NCBI GenBank assembly: GCA_003216635.1 | Contig: QCIO01000005.1 | Span: 1 to 64,000 of the forward strand | Direction: 5' to 3' | Origin: Prochlorococcus sp. AG-402-L23 | Lineage (GTDB): Bacteria > Cyanobacteriota > Cyanobacteriia > PCC-6307 > Cyanobiaceae | Length of the DNA stretch: 64,000 bases | Shown here: positions 41,027 through 62,756 of the stretch, piece by piece | Position numbering within the stretch: the stretch's first letter is position 1 | How the letters are laid out: each line of letters begins with the position of its first letter | Translations under genes and position numbers: made by a program | Notes under the pieces: generated by a model | Told to the model about the DNA's origin: nothing | The model's database searches: none | Seen by the model: only the letters and a program-made list of their open reading frames with translations

Positions 41027-41767
41027 ATGGTAAAAATTTATATTTATAACGAAATGAAAAAACAAAACATTCCAGAAGAAATTTTTTCCTTAATAACTGA
41101 AGAAGAGATAATTATGTTTCAAGAATTGCAAATTAAAATTAAAGAATTAAATAATAAAACAAACTTAACAAGATTAATTAATGGTGATGATTATTGGATA
41201 TCTCAAGTTTTTGACAGCATTTGGCCCTTTAAAACTTTCCCGAACATTAATTTTGATAAAAAAAAATTTTTAGATATTGGATCCGGCTGTGGCTTCCCGG
41301 GTTTAGCTTATGCCATAACTCATCCTACTTCAGAAATATACCTAGTTGATTCTTCAAAAAAGAAAACAGATGCTCTAAAAATCTTAATTACAGAGATCAA
41401 TTTCAAAAACAATATTCATGTAATTAATGATCGTATTGAGAACTTAGCCCATCAATCGTCAATGAGAAATAGTTTCAATATAGCTACTACTAGAGCAGTG
41501 AGTAATCCATCAACAGTTTCAGAATATATACTACCAATGCTAAAAAAAGAAGGGTTAGGGGTTTTATATTGTGGCAAATGGACTGACAAAGAAAGTAAAA
41601 ATCTAGATAAAACTTTAGAAATATTAGAAGGAAAATTTAAAGAGAAAAAGAAGATATTGTTACCAAGCAATAAAGGTACCCGAAATATTATTCTTATTCA
41701 ACCAAAAAATTTCTGCCCTGAAATTTACCCAAGAAAAGTTGGCAAACCTGAGAAAAATCCATTATGA
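41027..41767 (+). CDS. rsmG: 16S rRNA (guanine-527-N7)-methyltransferase
   Basis: A 246-residue RsmG (GidB). The SAM motif is FLDIGSGCGFPGLAYAI (about 85-101), with VDSSKKKTDAL after it and ATTRAVSNPSTVSEYILPML near 151. It methylates G527 in the 16S rRNA 530 loop. Met10 (ATG at 41054) is an equally plausible start; the first nine residues are not family-like. It is convergent with the aldo/keto reductase 2 bases away. Confidence 0.92.
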   Translation: MVKIYIYNEMKKQNIPEEIFSLITEEEIIMFQELQIKIKELNNKTNLTRLINGDDYWISQVFDSIWPFKTFPNINFDKKKFLDIGSGCGFPGLAYAITHPTSEIYLVDSSKKKTDALKILITEINFKNNIHVINDRIENLAHQSSMRNSFNIATTRAVSNPSTVSEYILPMLKKEGLGVLYCGKWTDKESKNLDKTLEILEGKFKEKKKILLPSNKGTRNIILIQPKNFCPEIYPRKVGKPEKNPL

Positions 41768-41769
41768 AA

Positions 41770-42963
41770 TTATTTTTTTGATAATCTTTTAGCAACCTTA
41801 TCTCCGAACTTCTCTTTTAAAGTTCTCAATTTTTTTATAACTTTTTTTGGATTTATATGACCTTCTAATACTTTCAATAATTGTACTTCAGAAACATCCG
41901 TATCTAACAAATTAGAGTTATTTCCTGGGAACCAGTGACTTCCATTACCAAGCAATTGATATCTAGCTTTTGCAAACCCTTCCATATCCAACCAATCAAT
42001 TAAATTTGAAAGCCAAAGCAGAACGGGAATATTAATATTACCTGGCGTATATTCCCAACTCGGCAAATTTATATTCCAATTTTGATACCACTCTAAACCC
42101 AGAGAATTAATTGATTCCTGCCTTAATCTGTTTATTATCTTTGGAACATACTTTTCAGATTCTGATAACAACAAAACAGCTTCTAAATGCAAATCAAAAT
42201 CCGCCTCTTTTGCAATACCCACACTAATAGTATGGACATTTTGATTTCTTAAGCAAAAAAGATCGTTAAAAACTATAGGATGAAGTGGCTTACAAAGTTC
42301 CAACATTTTGTCTGAGGGATTATGAAGATGTCCCCCTTTATCAGTGGGACTTATTATAAAAACCCCAAGATCATACTTATTTGCCAAATTTATAACCTTT
42401 GTATTTTCTTGATTGATGAAATACCAGTGCAAATTTACATAATCAAAAAAGTTTGTTGATATGGCCTTCTCAATTAGTGAAGATTTTCCATGAGTTGAAA
42501 ATCCAATAGAGCCAATTAAATTTTCTTTTTGCAAATTTCTTAAAATGTCAACGCAACCTCCATCTTTAACAGCATGATGTAAATGTTCATCTGTATTAAT
42601 GCCATGTATTGCTAACAAATCAATTCTTTTAACTTTTAATTTTTCAATACTTGTCATAATATCTCTCTTAAAAATTTTTGGATCTCTATTGGGAGGGATC
42701 TTAGTTTGAATAATGTTTGGAATTTTTTCTATATTTTTAAAACCCATACCTAATTGAACCTCAGAAGTCCCATAATACTTAGCGGTTTCGACATGACTTA
42801 TGCCATATTTATTTGCCAAATTCAAAATATTTTCTACTTTATTTTGTTCTTCATTTGAAATCTCAGAAAAATCTAATTGTTCCCAACTTTTTTGAAATCT
42901 CATACCACCTAGAGATAAAATTGGGATCTTCAGATTGGTTCTACCAAATCTCCGATATTGCAT
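41770..42963 (-). CDS. Aldo/keto reductase family protein
   Basis: A 397-residue TIM-barrel protein. It begins YRRFGRTNLKIPILSLGGMR. The catalytic region reads HVETAKYYGTSEVQLG: Tyr64 is kept, but the usual Asp of the DTA motif is Glu59. The Lys (QTKIPP) and His (LLAIHGIN) are present. About 90 residues beyond the barrel lack the CxxC clusters of relatives with a ferredoxin tail. It lies 11 bases after the gene for a separate 4Fe-4S ferredoxin, which may act as its redox partner. The substrate is unknown. Confidence 0.86.
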   Translation of the reverse strand: MQYRRFGRTNLKIPILSLGGMRFQKSWEQLDFSEISNEEQNKVENILNLANKYGISHVETAKYYGTSEVQLGMGFKNIEKIPNIIQTKIPPNRDPKIFKRDIMTSIEKLKVKRIDLLAIHGINTDEHLHHAVKDGGCVDILRNLQKENLIGSIGFSTHGKSSLIEKAISTNFFDYVNLHWYFINQENTKVINLANKYDLGVFIISPTDKGGHLHNPSDKMLELCKPLHPIVFNDLFCLRNQNVHTISVGIAKEADFDLHLEAVLLLSESEKYVPKIINRLRQESINSLGLEWYQNWNINLPSWEYTPGNINIPVLLWLSNLIDWLDMEGFAKARYQLLGNGSHWFPGNNSNLLDTDVSEVQLLKVLEGHINPKKVIKKLRTLKEKFGDKVAKRLSKK

Positions 42964-42974
42964 CTTTAAAAAAA

Positions 42975-43334
42975 TTAATGCTTATTCATTCTTGGTGGTT
43001 TTCCAAATGATTGAAACATGTCCCTATCGAGGCTATTCTCTAAATCATTTAATTCTTCAAACTTGACCCAATGAATACAATCAACAGGGCAAGTATCTAT
43101 TGCCTCTTGTATAACATCAACACTATCACCATCTTGTCTGATTGCTCGACTTCTACCATGAAATTCGTCAACTAAGAAAGTGTTTGAAGCAACGTGTACA
43201 CAGTATTGACAACCAATGCATTTAGCTTCATCAACCCAAACAGCTTTTTCGGCTAATTGACCACCTAAAACTGGCTCAAATCCTGAAATTTCAATATTTT
43301 CTCCAAGATTATCGAATGGATCGGTTAAATCCAT
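42975..43334 (-). CDS. 4Fe-4S ferredoxin
   Basis: A 119-residue ferredoxin with one 4Fe-4S centre: Cys39, Cys42 and Cys45 in KCIGCQYCVHVAS and Cys82 in DTCPVDCIHWV, with Cys86 extra. An acidic N-terminal extension of about 30 residues precedes it, and a C-terminal tail ends FGKPPRMNKH. It lies between Ycf35 and the aldo/keto reductase in a tight minus-strand run. The fourth Cys of the first motif (usual CxxCxxCxxxC) is absent, so a second cluster is not expected. Confidence 0.9.
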   Translation of the reverse strand: MDLTDPFDNLGENIEISGFEPVLGGQLAEKAVWVDEAKCIGCQYCVHVASNTFLVDEFHGRSRAIRQDGDSVDVIQEAIDTCPVDCIHWVKFEELNDLENSLDRDMFQSFGKPPRMNKH

Positions 43335-43343
43335 AAAATGATA

Positions 43344-43736
43344 TTAATTATCCCACTTAGTTAAAACCAATTCAATAGAGCCATCATTTTGGTTTTTTTG
43401 TTCTACGATTTGATAACCATCCTCTTTTGTTTTGGAAATAATTGTTTCGTAGGCATACATTTGAGTAACCTTAGAGATAAATCTTTCTACTGGAAGCTCA
43501 AATTTCCACAGATCTAGATCAGTAACTAACTCATATGAATTTGAAGTATTATCCCATTTAAATCCAACTTTAGTCTCTCCAGGAAGATTCATGCTTATAT
43601 CAACAGCTGTAAATTTACCTCTATAGCCTTTAACAAATTTTTCTTCTTGGTTGATCATATAACCAAGGTTATTTAGGGCTTTAATTAATGGCTCTGCATC
43701 TTTGAGCTGAGTTTTAATCGTACTAAAGTGTGACAT
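43344..43736 (-). CDS. ycf35: Ycf35/DUF1257 protein
   Basis: A 130-residue protein of the Ycf35 family found in cyanobacteria and red algal plastids. It begins MSHFSTIKTQLKDAEPLIKAL, has GYRGKFTAVDIS near residue 38 and QMYAYETIISKTKEDGY near residue 91. Its function is unknown. It starts within the last 14 bases of the DUF2997 gene and ends 9 bases before the ferredoxin gene, so the cluster is almost surely co-transcribed. Confidence 0.9.
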   Translation of the reverse strand: MSHFSTIKTQLKDAEPLIKALNNLGYMINQEEKFVKGYRGKFTAVDISMNLPGETKVGFKWDNTSNSYELVTDLDLWKFELPVERFISKVTQMYAYETIISKTKEDGYQIVEQKNQNDGSIELVLTKWDN

Positions 43737-43947
43737 TAGATTCGTGGTTGAATTGTTTTAATTTTTCATTTTGATTAGAGATGAAAGCATCAGAAGTTTT
43801 ATTTTTAACTGTTACTTTACCAAGAGCATCTTCAAGATTTCTTGTGGCATCATTGCATGAATTACCAGTAAAACCTTCTACTGTCTCTTCAACTCTTCCG
43901 TCTTGATGAATTTTGAATCTCAATGTTTTTTGAGGCATTAAATTCAA
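43723..43947 (-). CDS. DUF2997 family protein
   Basis: A 74-residue protein. The domain runs from MPQKTLRFKIHQDGRVEETV to LEDALGKVTV, with the conserved GxSC replaced by GNSC at residues 28-31. Met4 (43938) is a likelier start than the annotated one. DUF2997 is repeatedly found next to DUF1257, as here, which suggests a joint function that is not yet known. It is first in the DUF2997-ycf35-ferredoxin-reductase run. Confidence 0.85.
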   Translation of the reverse strand: MNLMPQKTLRFKIHQDGRVEETVEGFTGNSCNDATRNLEDALGKVTVKNKTSDAFISNQNEKLKQFNHESNVTL

Positions 43948-44087
43948 ATACTGAGTACTTTTACTTTATATAGAATAACGAATTTTTTTTGTTTCAGTTG
44001 GTACAAGTTAATTAATTTTAATTTTTATATTGAATATCTAATAAATAAACTCTTTCAGTCGTCGGCTTATCAAAAAAATTAAGAAAT

Positions 44088-44855
44088 TTAGTTATAAAAA
44101 CCTTGCATCCCCATTGAATCCAAGGCAGTTTTTGCTTCTTCCATAACAGAAGGTTCTTTATCGAAAAGAGCTATCTTGGTACATTCATCAACGAAACCTT
44201 CTTGAAATGTATTGTTTAATTTTTCGTACAATCTACATAATGACCAGATGCAATTACTTCTTACACCCGGTTCATTATCAATTTTTAAACTTATTAAAAG
44301 TTGTTCTGCTGCCAATTGAGCATTTTCCAAAGAAACATTGCCGATTTCAGCTAAAGAACTAGATGACCATAACCTTACTGCAGCTACATCGTTCTTCAAA
44401 GCATTTATTAATGGCTTCAAAACAATTTGATTATCATAATTAGCCAAGCTCCATGCAGTTGCTCTTCTGACATAAGCATTATCGTCAGTCTCTAAAAGAC
44501 TGACAAGTTTCTCTACCGCGCTAGGACATGGATTACGGCCCAAAGCATATACCACACTCATTCTTTCAACAGGACAAGGTTGATCAAGTAAAGGTAACAA
44601 AAGAGGAAAAGATCTTGAATCTCTATATTCACAAAATATTCTTAAACCCTGTATTCTTTCTTCTCTGCTACCTTTAAGCATTTTTAATGCTTCATTGCAC
44701 TCCTGAGTTATGTTTAAACCTTTTGGAAAAGAATCTTCATCAATTTGTTCTAAAGGATCTATTTCAATTTCTAAGGCCAATTCTCTCGCTAAAACATCTG
44801 GATCAACAGCAATATCAACTAAGCTTTCTTTATTAGGATCCTTATTTTCTGTCAT
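44088..44855 (-). CDS. HEAT-repeat protein
   Basis: A 255-residue helical-repeat protein. Repeats are visible in FPLLLPLLDQPCPVERMSVVYALG, AVEKLVSLLETDDNAYVRRATAWSLA and LKPLINALKNDVAAVRLWSSSSLAEIG, each about 31-35 residues. Relatives include bilin lyase-like proteins of the CpcE/NblB type, but Prochlorococcus of this type lacks most phycobiliproteins, so the function is left open. The first about 50 residues are acidic. It lies upstream of DUF2997 on the same strand, 140 bases away. Confidence 0.85.
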   Translation of the reverse strand: MTENKDPNKESLVDIAVDPDVLARELALEIEIDPLEQIDEDSFPKGLNITQECNEALKMLKGSREERIQGLRIFCEYRDSRSFPLLLPLLDQPCPVERMSVVYALGRNPCPSAVEKLVSLLETDDNAYVRRATAWSLANYDNQIVLKPLINALKNDVAAVRLWSSSSLAEIGNVSLENAQLAAEQLLISLKIDNEPGVRSNCIWSLCRLYEKLNNTFQEGFVDECTKIALFDKEPSVMEEAKTALDSMGMQGFYN

Positions 44856-44873
44856 TTTGAAAAACCAAAAATA

Positions 44874-44999
44874 TTAATTCATCGGAGCAGGAGACATCAT
44901 ATCTCCTGGCAACCAAATTCTCGCGCTAACTGCAAAGAAGGCAATTCCAAAAAGTGAGACGATAGCGAAAGGTAAAATTTTTGTCTTAATAAAACCCAA
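44874..44999 (-). CDS. Small single-helix membrane protein, about 41 residues
   Basis: A minus-strand frame ending TAA at 44874-44876 encodes IKTKILPFAIVSLFGIAFF followed by AVSARIWLPGDMMSPAPMN. With the TTG at 44999 it is 41 residues; no ATG lies upstream before the stop. One membrane helix and a conserved-looking RIWLPGDMM tail suggest a thylakoid-associated small subunit or assembly factor. I recall similar small hypotheticals in marine picocyanobacteria but cannot name one. Confidence 0.6.
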   Translation of the reverse strand: MGFIKTKILPFAIVSLFGIAFFAVSARIWLPGDMMSPAPMN

Positions 45000-45068
45000 A
45001 GATTTAAAATGAATTACAACAATAATAACCTGTTTAAGAGACTTTTAAGAAATTTTTATTAGATAAGA

Positions 45069-46127
<1,059 letters not shown>

Positions 46128-46144
46128 TTATTTAAAAACTATTT

Positions 46145-46300
<156 letters not shown>

Positions 46301-46352
46301 TTACAAATTTAAAAAATTCATTCTAGTCACTAAAAATAATAATAGATAATAT

Positions 46353-55725
<9,373 letters not shown>

Positions 55726-55962
55726 CCAAGAAAACCCGCGATTTTATGAGATTTACTATTTACTTTTAATCTACTCAATATTTAGTTCTTTAACTTTTCA
55801 GTTAAATATGAGATCAACCATTAAATCTCGATTTCAACAAAAATCAATTTAATTAAAGAAGAATTAAATTTTGTTTAATGCTGATAAATCATTAACAGTG
55901 CAAGTTAAAGCTAGAAAATTAAGAAAAATTTCCAGTAATTCCTTATTTTAACAGCTGCAACG

Positions 55963-56757
55963 TCAAATTAACAAGTCAAATTTAAACAAATCTTCAGCAT
56001 TCTTAGATGACTCTTTAGCAATTGTGCTTAGTTCAGTAGATCTTAAATCTGCCATAAAATTGGCAACATTTTCAACAAATGCAGGTTCATTTCTTTTACC
56101 CCTATGAGGGGTAGGAGCTAAAAATGGTGAGTCAGTTTCAATCAAGTATTTATCATTTGGGACTATTTTGGCACATTCATGAATTTCGTATGCTTTTGGA
56201 AAAGTTACTATTCCACTAAAACTGATGTAAAATCCAAGATCCAAAAATTGCTTCATTTCTTTTGGGGTGCCTGTCCAGCAATGAAGTACACCATCAGGAC
56301 ATTTTCCTTTTTTAGAAAGATCACTACATATCTCAATCATTTTATTTGCAGCATCTCTGCAATGGATTATTACAGGCAATTTAAGTTCATAAGCTAACTC
56401 CATTTGCGGAATAAGTGCTTCAATTTGCTGAATTTTATTTTCATTTTTAAAAAAATCCAATCCTAATTCCCCAATAGCCACGACTCTTCTATCGTCTTGA
56501 GCAGATTTTCTTAAAAGAGATTTTGAACTTTGTTCCCATTTTTTTGCTTCTAGCGGATGCAAACCAACTGAATAATAAATTTCATTAAATTCGTGAGATA
56601 TTTTTTTCAATTTTGGGATTTCTGTTAAATCACAACAAGCATGAACTAATTTTTTTACACCTTTAGAACGTAATCTTAGAACAACATCTTCAAGATCTTT
56701 TTCGAAATTTTCAAATATTAAATGACAGTGGGAGTCTATGAGTTCGATATCGCTCAT
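55963..56757 (-). CDS. tatD: TatD-family metal-dependent hydrolase
   Basis: A 264-residue TIM-barrel deoxyribonuclease family member. IDSHCHL (7-13) gives two metal His, AIGELGLDF (about 94-102) gives the Glu, PVIIHCRDA and DGVLHCWTGT give further His, and IETDSPFLAP gives the Asp. TatD proteins have 3'-5' DNase activity in other bacteria. It lies 17 bases after rpsT and upstream of rpoB. Confidence 0.92.
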   Translation of the reverse strand: MSDIELIDSHCHLIFENFEKDLEDVVLRLRSKGVKKLVHACCDLTEIPKLKKISHEFNEIYYSVGLHPLEAKKWEQSSKSLLRKSAQDDRRVVAIGELGLDFFKNENKIQQIEALIPQMELAYELKLPVIIHCRDAANKMIEICSDLSKKGKCPDGVLHCWTGTPKEMKQFLDLGFYISFSGIVTFPKAYEIHECAKIVPNDKYLIETDSPFLAPTPHRGKRNEPAFVENVANFMADLRSTELSTIAKESSKNAEDLFKFDLLI

Positions 56758-56774
56758 AATCTTGATCTACTTTT

Positions 56775-57068
56775 TTACTTGATGGTAAGTGTAGTTTTTA
56801 CAAAATTGTTAATTTTCGATTTTTTATTAGCACCATTATTCCTGTGAAGAACATTTTTTTTAACTGCTTTATCAATTAAGCTAAAAGCTTTATTAAGACT
56901 TGTTTTCACTAAATTTTTATTATCCTCATTAGGGTTTTTTTTATATTTTTCACAATTCTCTAAGGTTTTCTTGGTTAAAGTCCTTACAGTAGATTTATAT
57001 GATTTATTTATTAAACGATTTCTTTCGGCAATTTGTATTCTCTTTTTTGCTGATTTGTTATTGGCCAC
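56775..57068 (-). CDS. rpsT: Small-subunit ribosomal protein bS20
   Basis: A 97-residue highly basic protein. The start ANNKSAKKRIQIAERNRLINKSYKS and the end DKAVKKNVLHRNNGANKKSK are diagnostic of S20, which binds 16S rRNA in the 30S body. It is the first gene of rpsT-tatD-rpoB-rpoC1-rpoC2 and divergent from hisD across 121 bases. Confidence 0.96.
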   Translation of the reverse strand: MANNKSAKKRIQIAERNRLINKSYKSTVRTLTKKTLENCEKYKKNPNEDNKNLVKTSLNKAFSLIDKAVKKNVLHRNNGANKKSKINNFVKTTLTIK

Positions 57069-57189
57069 AGAGGGTAAATAAATAGTAGAAGATTATTATA
57101 ACAAATAAATCGACTTCTAATCAATAATATATAATTTAAAAAGTTATTAAATTGGGTTTTGAGCCTTTCAATTTGAAAAAATCAAGCAT

Positions 57190-58476
57190 ATGAAGATTAT
57201 AAATAATAAAAAAGAAGCTATTGAAGAATTAAAAAGGATTTCTACTCGAACTAATTCAGAAAACAATGATGAGATAAATACAGTTGTTGAAGAAATTCTT
57301 CAAGAGGTAAAATTTTCTGGAGATATAGCAGTAGAAAAATATACCAAAAAATTTGATGGTTTCGACCCTGACCCTATGCACGTGAGTGCGGATCAAATAA
57401 AGAATGCATGGGATGAAATTGATAAAAATTTGAAGCGCTCACTTGAGGTAGCTCATAAAAGAATTCAAAAATTCCATGAAAAAGAAATTCCTCAATCTTT
57501 CGTCATAAAAGGTGAATATGGTGATATAGTCCAAAGAAGATGGAGACCAGTTAAAAATGCAGGTATTTATATTCCTGGAGGAAGAGCTGCTTATCCAAGT
57601 ACTGTATTAATGAATGCAATACCTGCAAAAGTGGCAGGAGTTGAAGAAATTATAATGGTATCTCCTGGGAATAAAGAAGGGGAAATAAACAAAACTGTTT
57701 TAGCGGCAGCTCACTTATCAGGGATCAATAAAGTATTTAGAATTGGAGGTGCTCAAGCTATTGGTGCTTTAGCATTTGGCACAAATCAAATCAATAAAGT
57801 TGATGTTATTTCAGGTCCAGGGAATATCTATGTTACAACTGCGAAAAAACTTATTTATGGCTCTACAGGGATTGATTCTTTAGCTGGTCCAAGTGAAATA
57901 TTAATCATTGCAGATGAAACAGCTCAAAGCAAACATATAGCATCTGATCTTCTAGCGCAAGCAGAACATGATCCTTTAGCTTCATCAATACTTCTAACTA
58001 CATCAAAAAACCAAGCAAAAGAAGTTTTAGAAGAACTTTATAAAAAAATAGATAGTCATCCAAGAAAAGAAATTTGCATGCAATCAATAAAAAATTGGGG
58101 GTTAATTGTGATTTGCGAGAATTATGAATCATGTATTGAACTAAGCAATAACTTTGCCCCTGAACACTTAGAAATATTAGCTTTAGATTCAGAAAAGATT
58201 CTTCAAGGTATAGAAAATGCAGGAGCAATATTTTTAGGAAAATGGACCCCAGAAGCTGTTGGAGATTATCTTGCTGGACCAAATCATACATTACCCACAT
58301 CAGGAAATTCTAGATTTAGCGGTTCTTTGGGAGTTGAAACTTTTATGAAAAATACTTCAATAATAGAATTTAATGAAGAAAGTTTAAAAGTTAATAGTCT
58401 TGATATTATTAATCTTGCTAAAAGTGAGGGCTTACATAGCCACGCTAACTCAGTACAAATAAGATTTGAAGATTAG
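57190..58476 (+). CDS. hisD: Histidinol dehydrogenase
   Basis: A 428-residue zinc enzyme for the last two steps of histidine synthesis (histidinol to histidine, with NAD+). The signature [14 protein letters not shown] starts near residue 191, [13 protein letters not shown] near 234, then [14 protein letters not shown] with zinc ligands and the catalytic [10 protein letters not shown] (about 320). Its stop overlaps the rpiA stop by four bases. Confidence 0.96.
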   Translation: MKIINNKKEAIEELKRISTRTNSENNDEINTVVEEILQEVKFSGDIAVEKYTKKFDGFDPDPMHVSADQIKNAWDEIDKNLKRSLEVAHKRIQKFHEKEIPQSFVIKGEYGDIVQRRWRPVKNAGIYIPGGRAAYPSTVLMNAIPAKVAGVEEIIMVSPGNKEGEINKTVLAAAHLSGINKVFRIGGAQAIGALAFGTNQINKVDVISGPGNIYVTTAKKLIYGSTGIDSLAGPSEILIIADETAQSKHIASDLLAQAEHDPLASSILLTTSKNQAKEVLEELYKKIDSHPRKEICMQSIKNWGLIVICENYESCIELSNNFAPEHLEILALDSEKILQGIENAGAIFLGKWTPEAVGDYLAGPNHTLPTSGNSRFSGSLGVETFMKNTSIIEFNEESLKVNSLDIINLAKSEGLHSHANSVQIRFED

Positions 58477-59186
58477 CTAGCTCTTGAGGGTGAATAAACC
58501 ACTGGAGTGTTGTTTTCAATTTTACCAACTAATACTTTGTCTGTAAGATCAACGAATAAACCATTTTCTAATACTCCTGGAATATTATTAATCGTCATTT
58601 CAATGTCTTTGGGATTCTCAATACCATCATCAAATAATACATCTAGGATTAGGTTGCCCTGGTCAGTAACAACTGGGCCTGCTTTTTTAGTAGCCATTCT
58701 TAAAGAAGAATTGCCATTCATTTCTGAAATCACTTCCTGAACTTGCTTCCAAGCATTTGGAAGAACTTCTACAGGTAAAGGGAAAGATTGATTTAGATTT
58801 TGTACAAGTTTAGTTTCATCAACAACAATCAACAAGCGGTCAGCTTTAGATGCCACTAACTTTTCTCTAACATGGCATGCTCCTCCTCCTTTTATTAATT
58901 GAAATCCTGGATCAACTTCATCTGCTCCATCAATAGCTAAATCAATTTGAGATACAGAAGCTAAATCGATAAGCGGGATATCAAGTTCAAGCGCCAAAAC
59001 TTCTGATTGAAAGGAAGTTGCAACGCCTCTTATATTTTGAAGTTTTCCAAGGCTAATTTCATCGGCGAGGCTTTTTATCATTAACGCAGCTGTAGATCCA
59101 GATCCTAATCCAAGAATCATGTTACTCTTTACTTCCCTTATTGCTGCATCAGCAACTACTTGTTTCATTTGAGTTTGTGAATCCAA
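58473..59186 (-). CDS. rpiA: Ribose-5-phosphate isomerase A
   Basis: A 237-residue isomerase of the Calvin and pentose phosphate pathways. [13 protein letters not shown] (25-37) is the phosphate loop, [28 protein letters not shown] (about 86-113) carries the catalytic Asp, Glu and Lys, and VEVLPNAW lies near residue 138. Length and motifs are standard. It is convergent with hisD. Confidence 0.96.
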   Translation of the reverse strand: MDSQTQMKQVVADAAIREVKSNMILGLGSGSTAALMIKSLADEISLGKLQNIRGVATSFQSEVLALELDIPLIDLASVSQIDLAIDGADEVDPGFQLIKGGGACHVREKLVASKADRLLIVVDETKLVQNLNQSFPLPVEVLPNAWKQVQEVISEMNGNSSLRMATKKAGPVVTDQGNLILDVLFDDGIENPKDIEMTINNIPGVLENGLFVDLTDKVLVGKIENNTPVVYSPSRAS

Positions 59187-59233
59187 AATCTTTTTCTCTA
59201 GTGGTTATAGATTATTAAATTTCAATGGGTGAT

Positions 59234-60364
<1,131 letters not shown>

Positions 60365-60523
60365 TTAATTAATAGTTTTTGACTTTATTTGATAAATCTA
60401 ATTGAAGAAATATGTTATTGTTGCTTTTTTGTTTACATCCATAAAAATACAAATTTTTAAATTTTTACATAGAAAAAACTTCTTTATGTGTGAAAATAAT
60501 TTTAAATAAATTTATAAATAAAT

Positions 60524-60991
60524 TTGAATAAAGAAAACAAAAGTAAACTAGAAGCTGTATTAGAAAAAGTTGCTAGTGAAAGGGATTTAGAAATCTACGA
60601 TTTAAATATAAAAACTAATCAAAATCCAATTGTTATTGAAATAATTATAAAAAAAACTAATGGAGATGATATTTCCTTAGATGATTGTTCGCTATTTAAT
60701 ACCCCAGCATCTGACGAAATTGAAAAATCAAATCTTTTAAATTGTTCATATGTGTTAGAAATTAGTAGTCAAGGGGTCAGTGATGAATTAACCTCAGAAA
60801 GAGACTTCGAAACTTTTAAGGGTTTTCCAGTTAATGTTGAGTTAAACCAAAAGGATTCAAAAATAAAATTCCTGAATGGTTTACTTTATGAAAAGGCTAA
60901 TGATTATTTAGCCATTAACATTAAAGGAAGGATAAAGAAAATCCCTTTCGATGAAGTATTAAAAATTAGTCTTTGTACCTTAAAAGATTAA
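60524..60991 (+). CDS. rimP: Ribosome maturation factor RimP
   Basis: A 155-residue RimP, needed for 30S maturation. [28 protein letters not shown] near the start and [23 protein letters not shown] are family marks; SSQG replaces the usual SSPG. The start is TTG at 60524 since no ATG fits. It begins the rimP-nusA-ylxR-infB operon, the standard bacterial order. Confidence 0.92.
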   Translation: MNKENKSKLEAVLEKVASERDLEIYDLNIKTNQNPIVIEIIIKKTNGDDISLDDCSLFNTPASDEIEKSNLLNCSYVLEISSQGVSDELTSERDFETFKGFPVNVELNQKDSKIKFLNGLLYEKANDYLAINIKGRIKKIPFDEVLKISLCTLKD

Positions 60992-61026
60992 TTATTTTTC
61001 AACCATTATTCAATTTCCCATCATAG

Positions 61027-62430
61027 ATGGCATTAGTTATTCTCCCAGGTTTAAACAATCTTATTGAAGACATTAGTGAGGAAAAAAAGTTACCTCCTAA
61101 TATCGTTGAAGCAGCCTTGCGCGAAGCTTTGTTAAAGGGATACGAAAAATATAGAAGAACTTTTTATATTGGAGTTAATGAAGATCCATTTGATGAAGAA
61201 TACTTTAGTAATTTTGATGTTGGACTAGATCTAGATGAAGAGGGTTACAGGATATTATCTAGTAAAATAATTGTTGAAGAAGTTGAGAGCGAGGATCATC
61301 AAATATCTTTAATAGAAGTTAAACAAGTTGCTGATGATGCCCAAATAGGTGACACAGTTGTATTAGATGTCACCCCTGAAAAAGATGATTTTGGACGAAT
61401 GGCTGCTTCAACAACAAAACAAGTTTTAGCCCAAAAATTAAGAGATCAACAAAGAAAAATGATCCAAGAAGAATTTGCAGATTTGGAAGATCCTGTTTTA
61501 ACTGCAAGAGTTATAAGATTTGAGAGGCAATCAGTAATTATGGGAGTTAGTTCAGGTATTGGAAGACCTGAGGTAGAGGCCGAGCTTCCAAAAAGAGATC
61601 AATTACCAAATGATAATTACAGAGCTAATGCAACTTTCAAAGTATTCTTAAAAGAAGTTAGCGAAATAGCAAGAAAAGGACCGCAACTTTTTGTAAGCAG
61701 AGCAAATGCTGGATTAGTAGTTTATTTATTTGAAAATGAAGTACCGGAAATCCAAGAAGGCACAGTAAAAATTGTTGCTGTTTCAAGAGAAGCTAATCCT
61801 CCTTCAAGAGCTGTTGGACCAAGAACAAAAGTAGCAGTTGATAGCGTTGAACAAGAAGTTGACCCTGTAGGCGCCTGTATTGGAGCCAGAGGAGCAAGAA
61901 TCCAACAAGTAGTAAATGAATTAAGAGGAGAAAAAATTGATGTTATTAAATGGTCATCTGACCCAATACAGTATATTTTAAACTCTTTAAGTCCTGCGAA
62001 AGTCGATCTCGTGAGACTTGTTGACCCAAAAGGTCAACACGCGCACGTACTAGTTCCTCCTGATCAATTGAGTCTTGCAATTGGTAGAGAAGGACAAAAT
62101 GTAAGACTTGCAGCAAGATTAACTGGTTGGAAGATTGATGTTAAAAACTCACATGAATACGATCAGGAAGCAGAAGATGCTGCAGTTTCTGAATTAATCA
62201 TTCAAAGGGAAGATGAAGAGAATCTCCAGCGAGAAGCTGAACTTAGATTAGAGGCAGAACAAGCTGAGCGTGCTGCAGAAGATGCAAGATTAAGAGAGCT
62301 TTATCCTCTTCCTGAAGATGATGATGAATATGGACAAGAAACATATGAGGAAGATAACTTCTCTAATAGTGATCAATTAGAGACTGTTCAAGATGGTGAA
62401 ATATCCGCCAACGAGGAGAGAAAACGGTGA
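61027..62430 (+). CDS. nusA: Transcription termination/antitermination factor NusA
   Basis: A 467-residue NusA. The N-terminal RNA polymerase-binding domain has [21 protein letters not shown]. An S1 domain (about 135-200), then KH1 ([21 protein letters not shown]) and KH2 ([22 protein letters not shown]) follow. The tail is highly acidic and low-complexity ([13 protein letters not shown]), replacing the repeats of E. coli NusA. It ends GTGA-overlapping ylxR. Confidence 0.95.
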   Translation: MALVILPGLNNLIEDISEEKKLPPNIVEAALREALLKGYEKYRRTFYIGVNEDPFDEEYFSNFDVGLDLDEEGYRILSSKIIVEEVESEDHQISLIEVKQVADDAQIGDTVVLDVTPEKDDFGRMAASTTKQVLAQKLRDQQRKMIQEEFADLEDPVLTARVIRFERQSVIMGVSSGIGRPEVEAELPKRDQLPNDNYRANATFKVFLKEVSEIARKGPQLFVSRANAGLVVYLFENEVPEIQEGTVKIVAVSREANPPSRAVGPRTKVAVDSVEQEVDPVGACIGARGARIQQVVNELRGEKIDVIKWSSDPIQYILNSLSPAKVDLVRLVDPKGQHAHVLVPPDQLSLAIGREGQNVRLAARLTGWKIDVKNSHEYDQEAEDAAVSELIIQREDEENLQREAELRLEAEQAERAAEDARLRELYPLPEDDDEYGQETYEEDNFSNSDQLETVQDGEISANEERKR

Positions 62431-62708
62431 TACGTAAAACACCTATTGTGCGTATATGTATTTCATGTAGAAAAACATATGATAGGAAACATCTCATAAA
62501 GATTACTAAAGATCATAAGGAAGGTATTATGTTTCAAAAGGGGATGGGGCGATCAGCCTACATTTGCAAGTCAAAAAAATGTTACTCAGATTCCAAGATC
62601 AAAAAAAAGCTTCAAAAAGCTTTAAAAACATATTTGGAACCTGAATTTATTGATATTTTTGAAAAAGAAATTACAAGGTACAATGACTATCCCAATAAGG
62701 GAATATAA
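62427..62708 (+). CDS. ylxR: YlxR family (DUF448) RNA-binding protein
   Basis: A 93-residue basic protein. VRICISCRKTYDRKHLIKI and GMGRSAYICKSKKC are the YlxR motifs, with RxCxxC-type Cys. It starts with GTG at 62427 inside the nusA stop (GTGA) and precedes infB. YlxR binds RNA and is reported as a nucleoid-associated regulator in some bacteria; the role here is inferred. Confidence 0.9.
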   Translation: MIRKTPIVRICISCRKTYDRKHLIKITKDHKEGIMFQKGMGRSAYICKSKKCYSDSKIKKKLQKALKTYLEPEFIDIFEKEITRYNDYPNKGI

Positions 62709-62756
62709 TTAAATTAAATCCTCTTTAATTTCCAAAAAGAGTACAAATCAGATTAA

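Noticed and set aside
57998-58300. 100-codon minus-strand ORF inside hisD
   Set aside because: Antisense shadow; leucine-rich translation with no motif.
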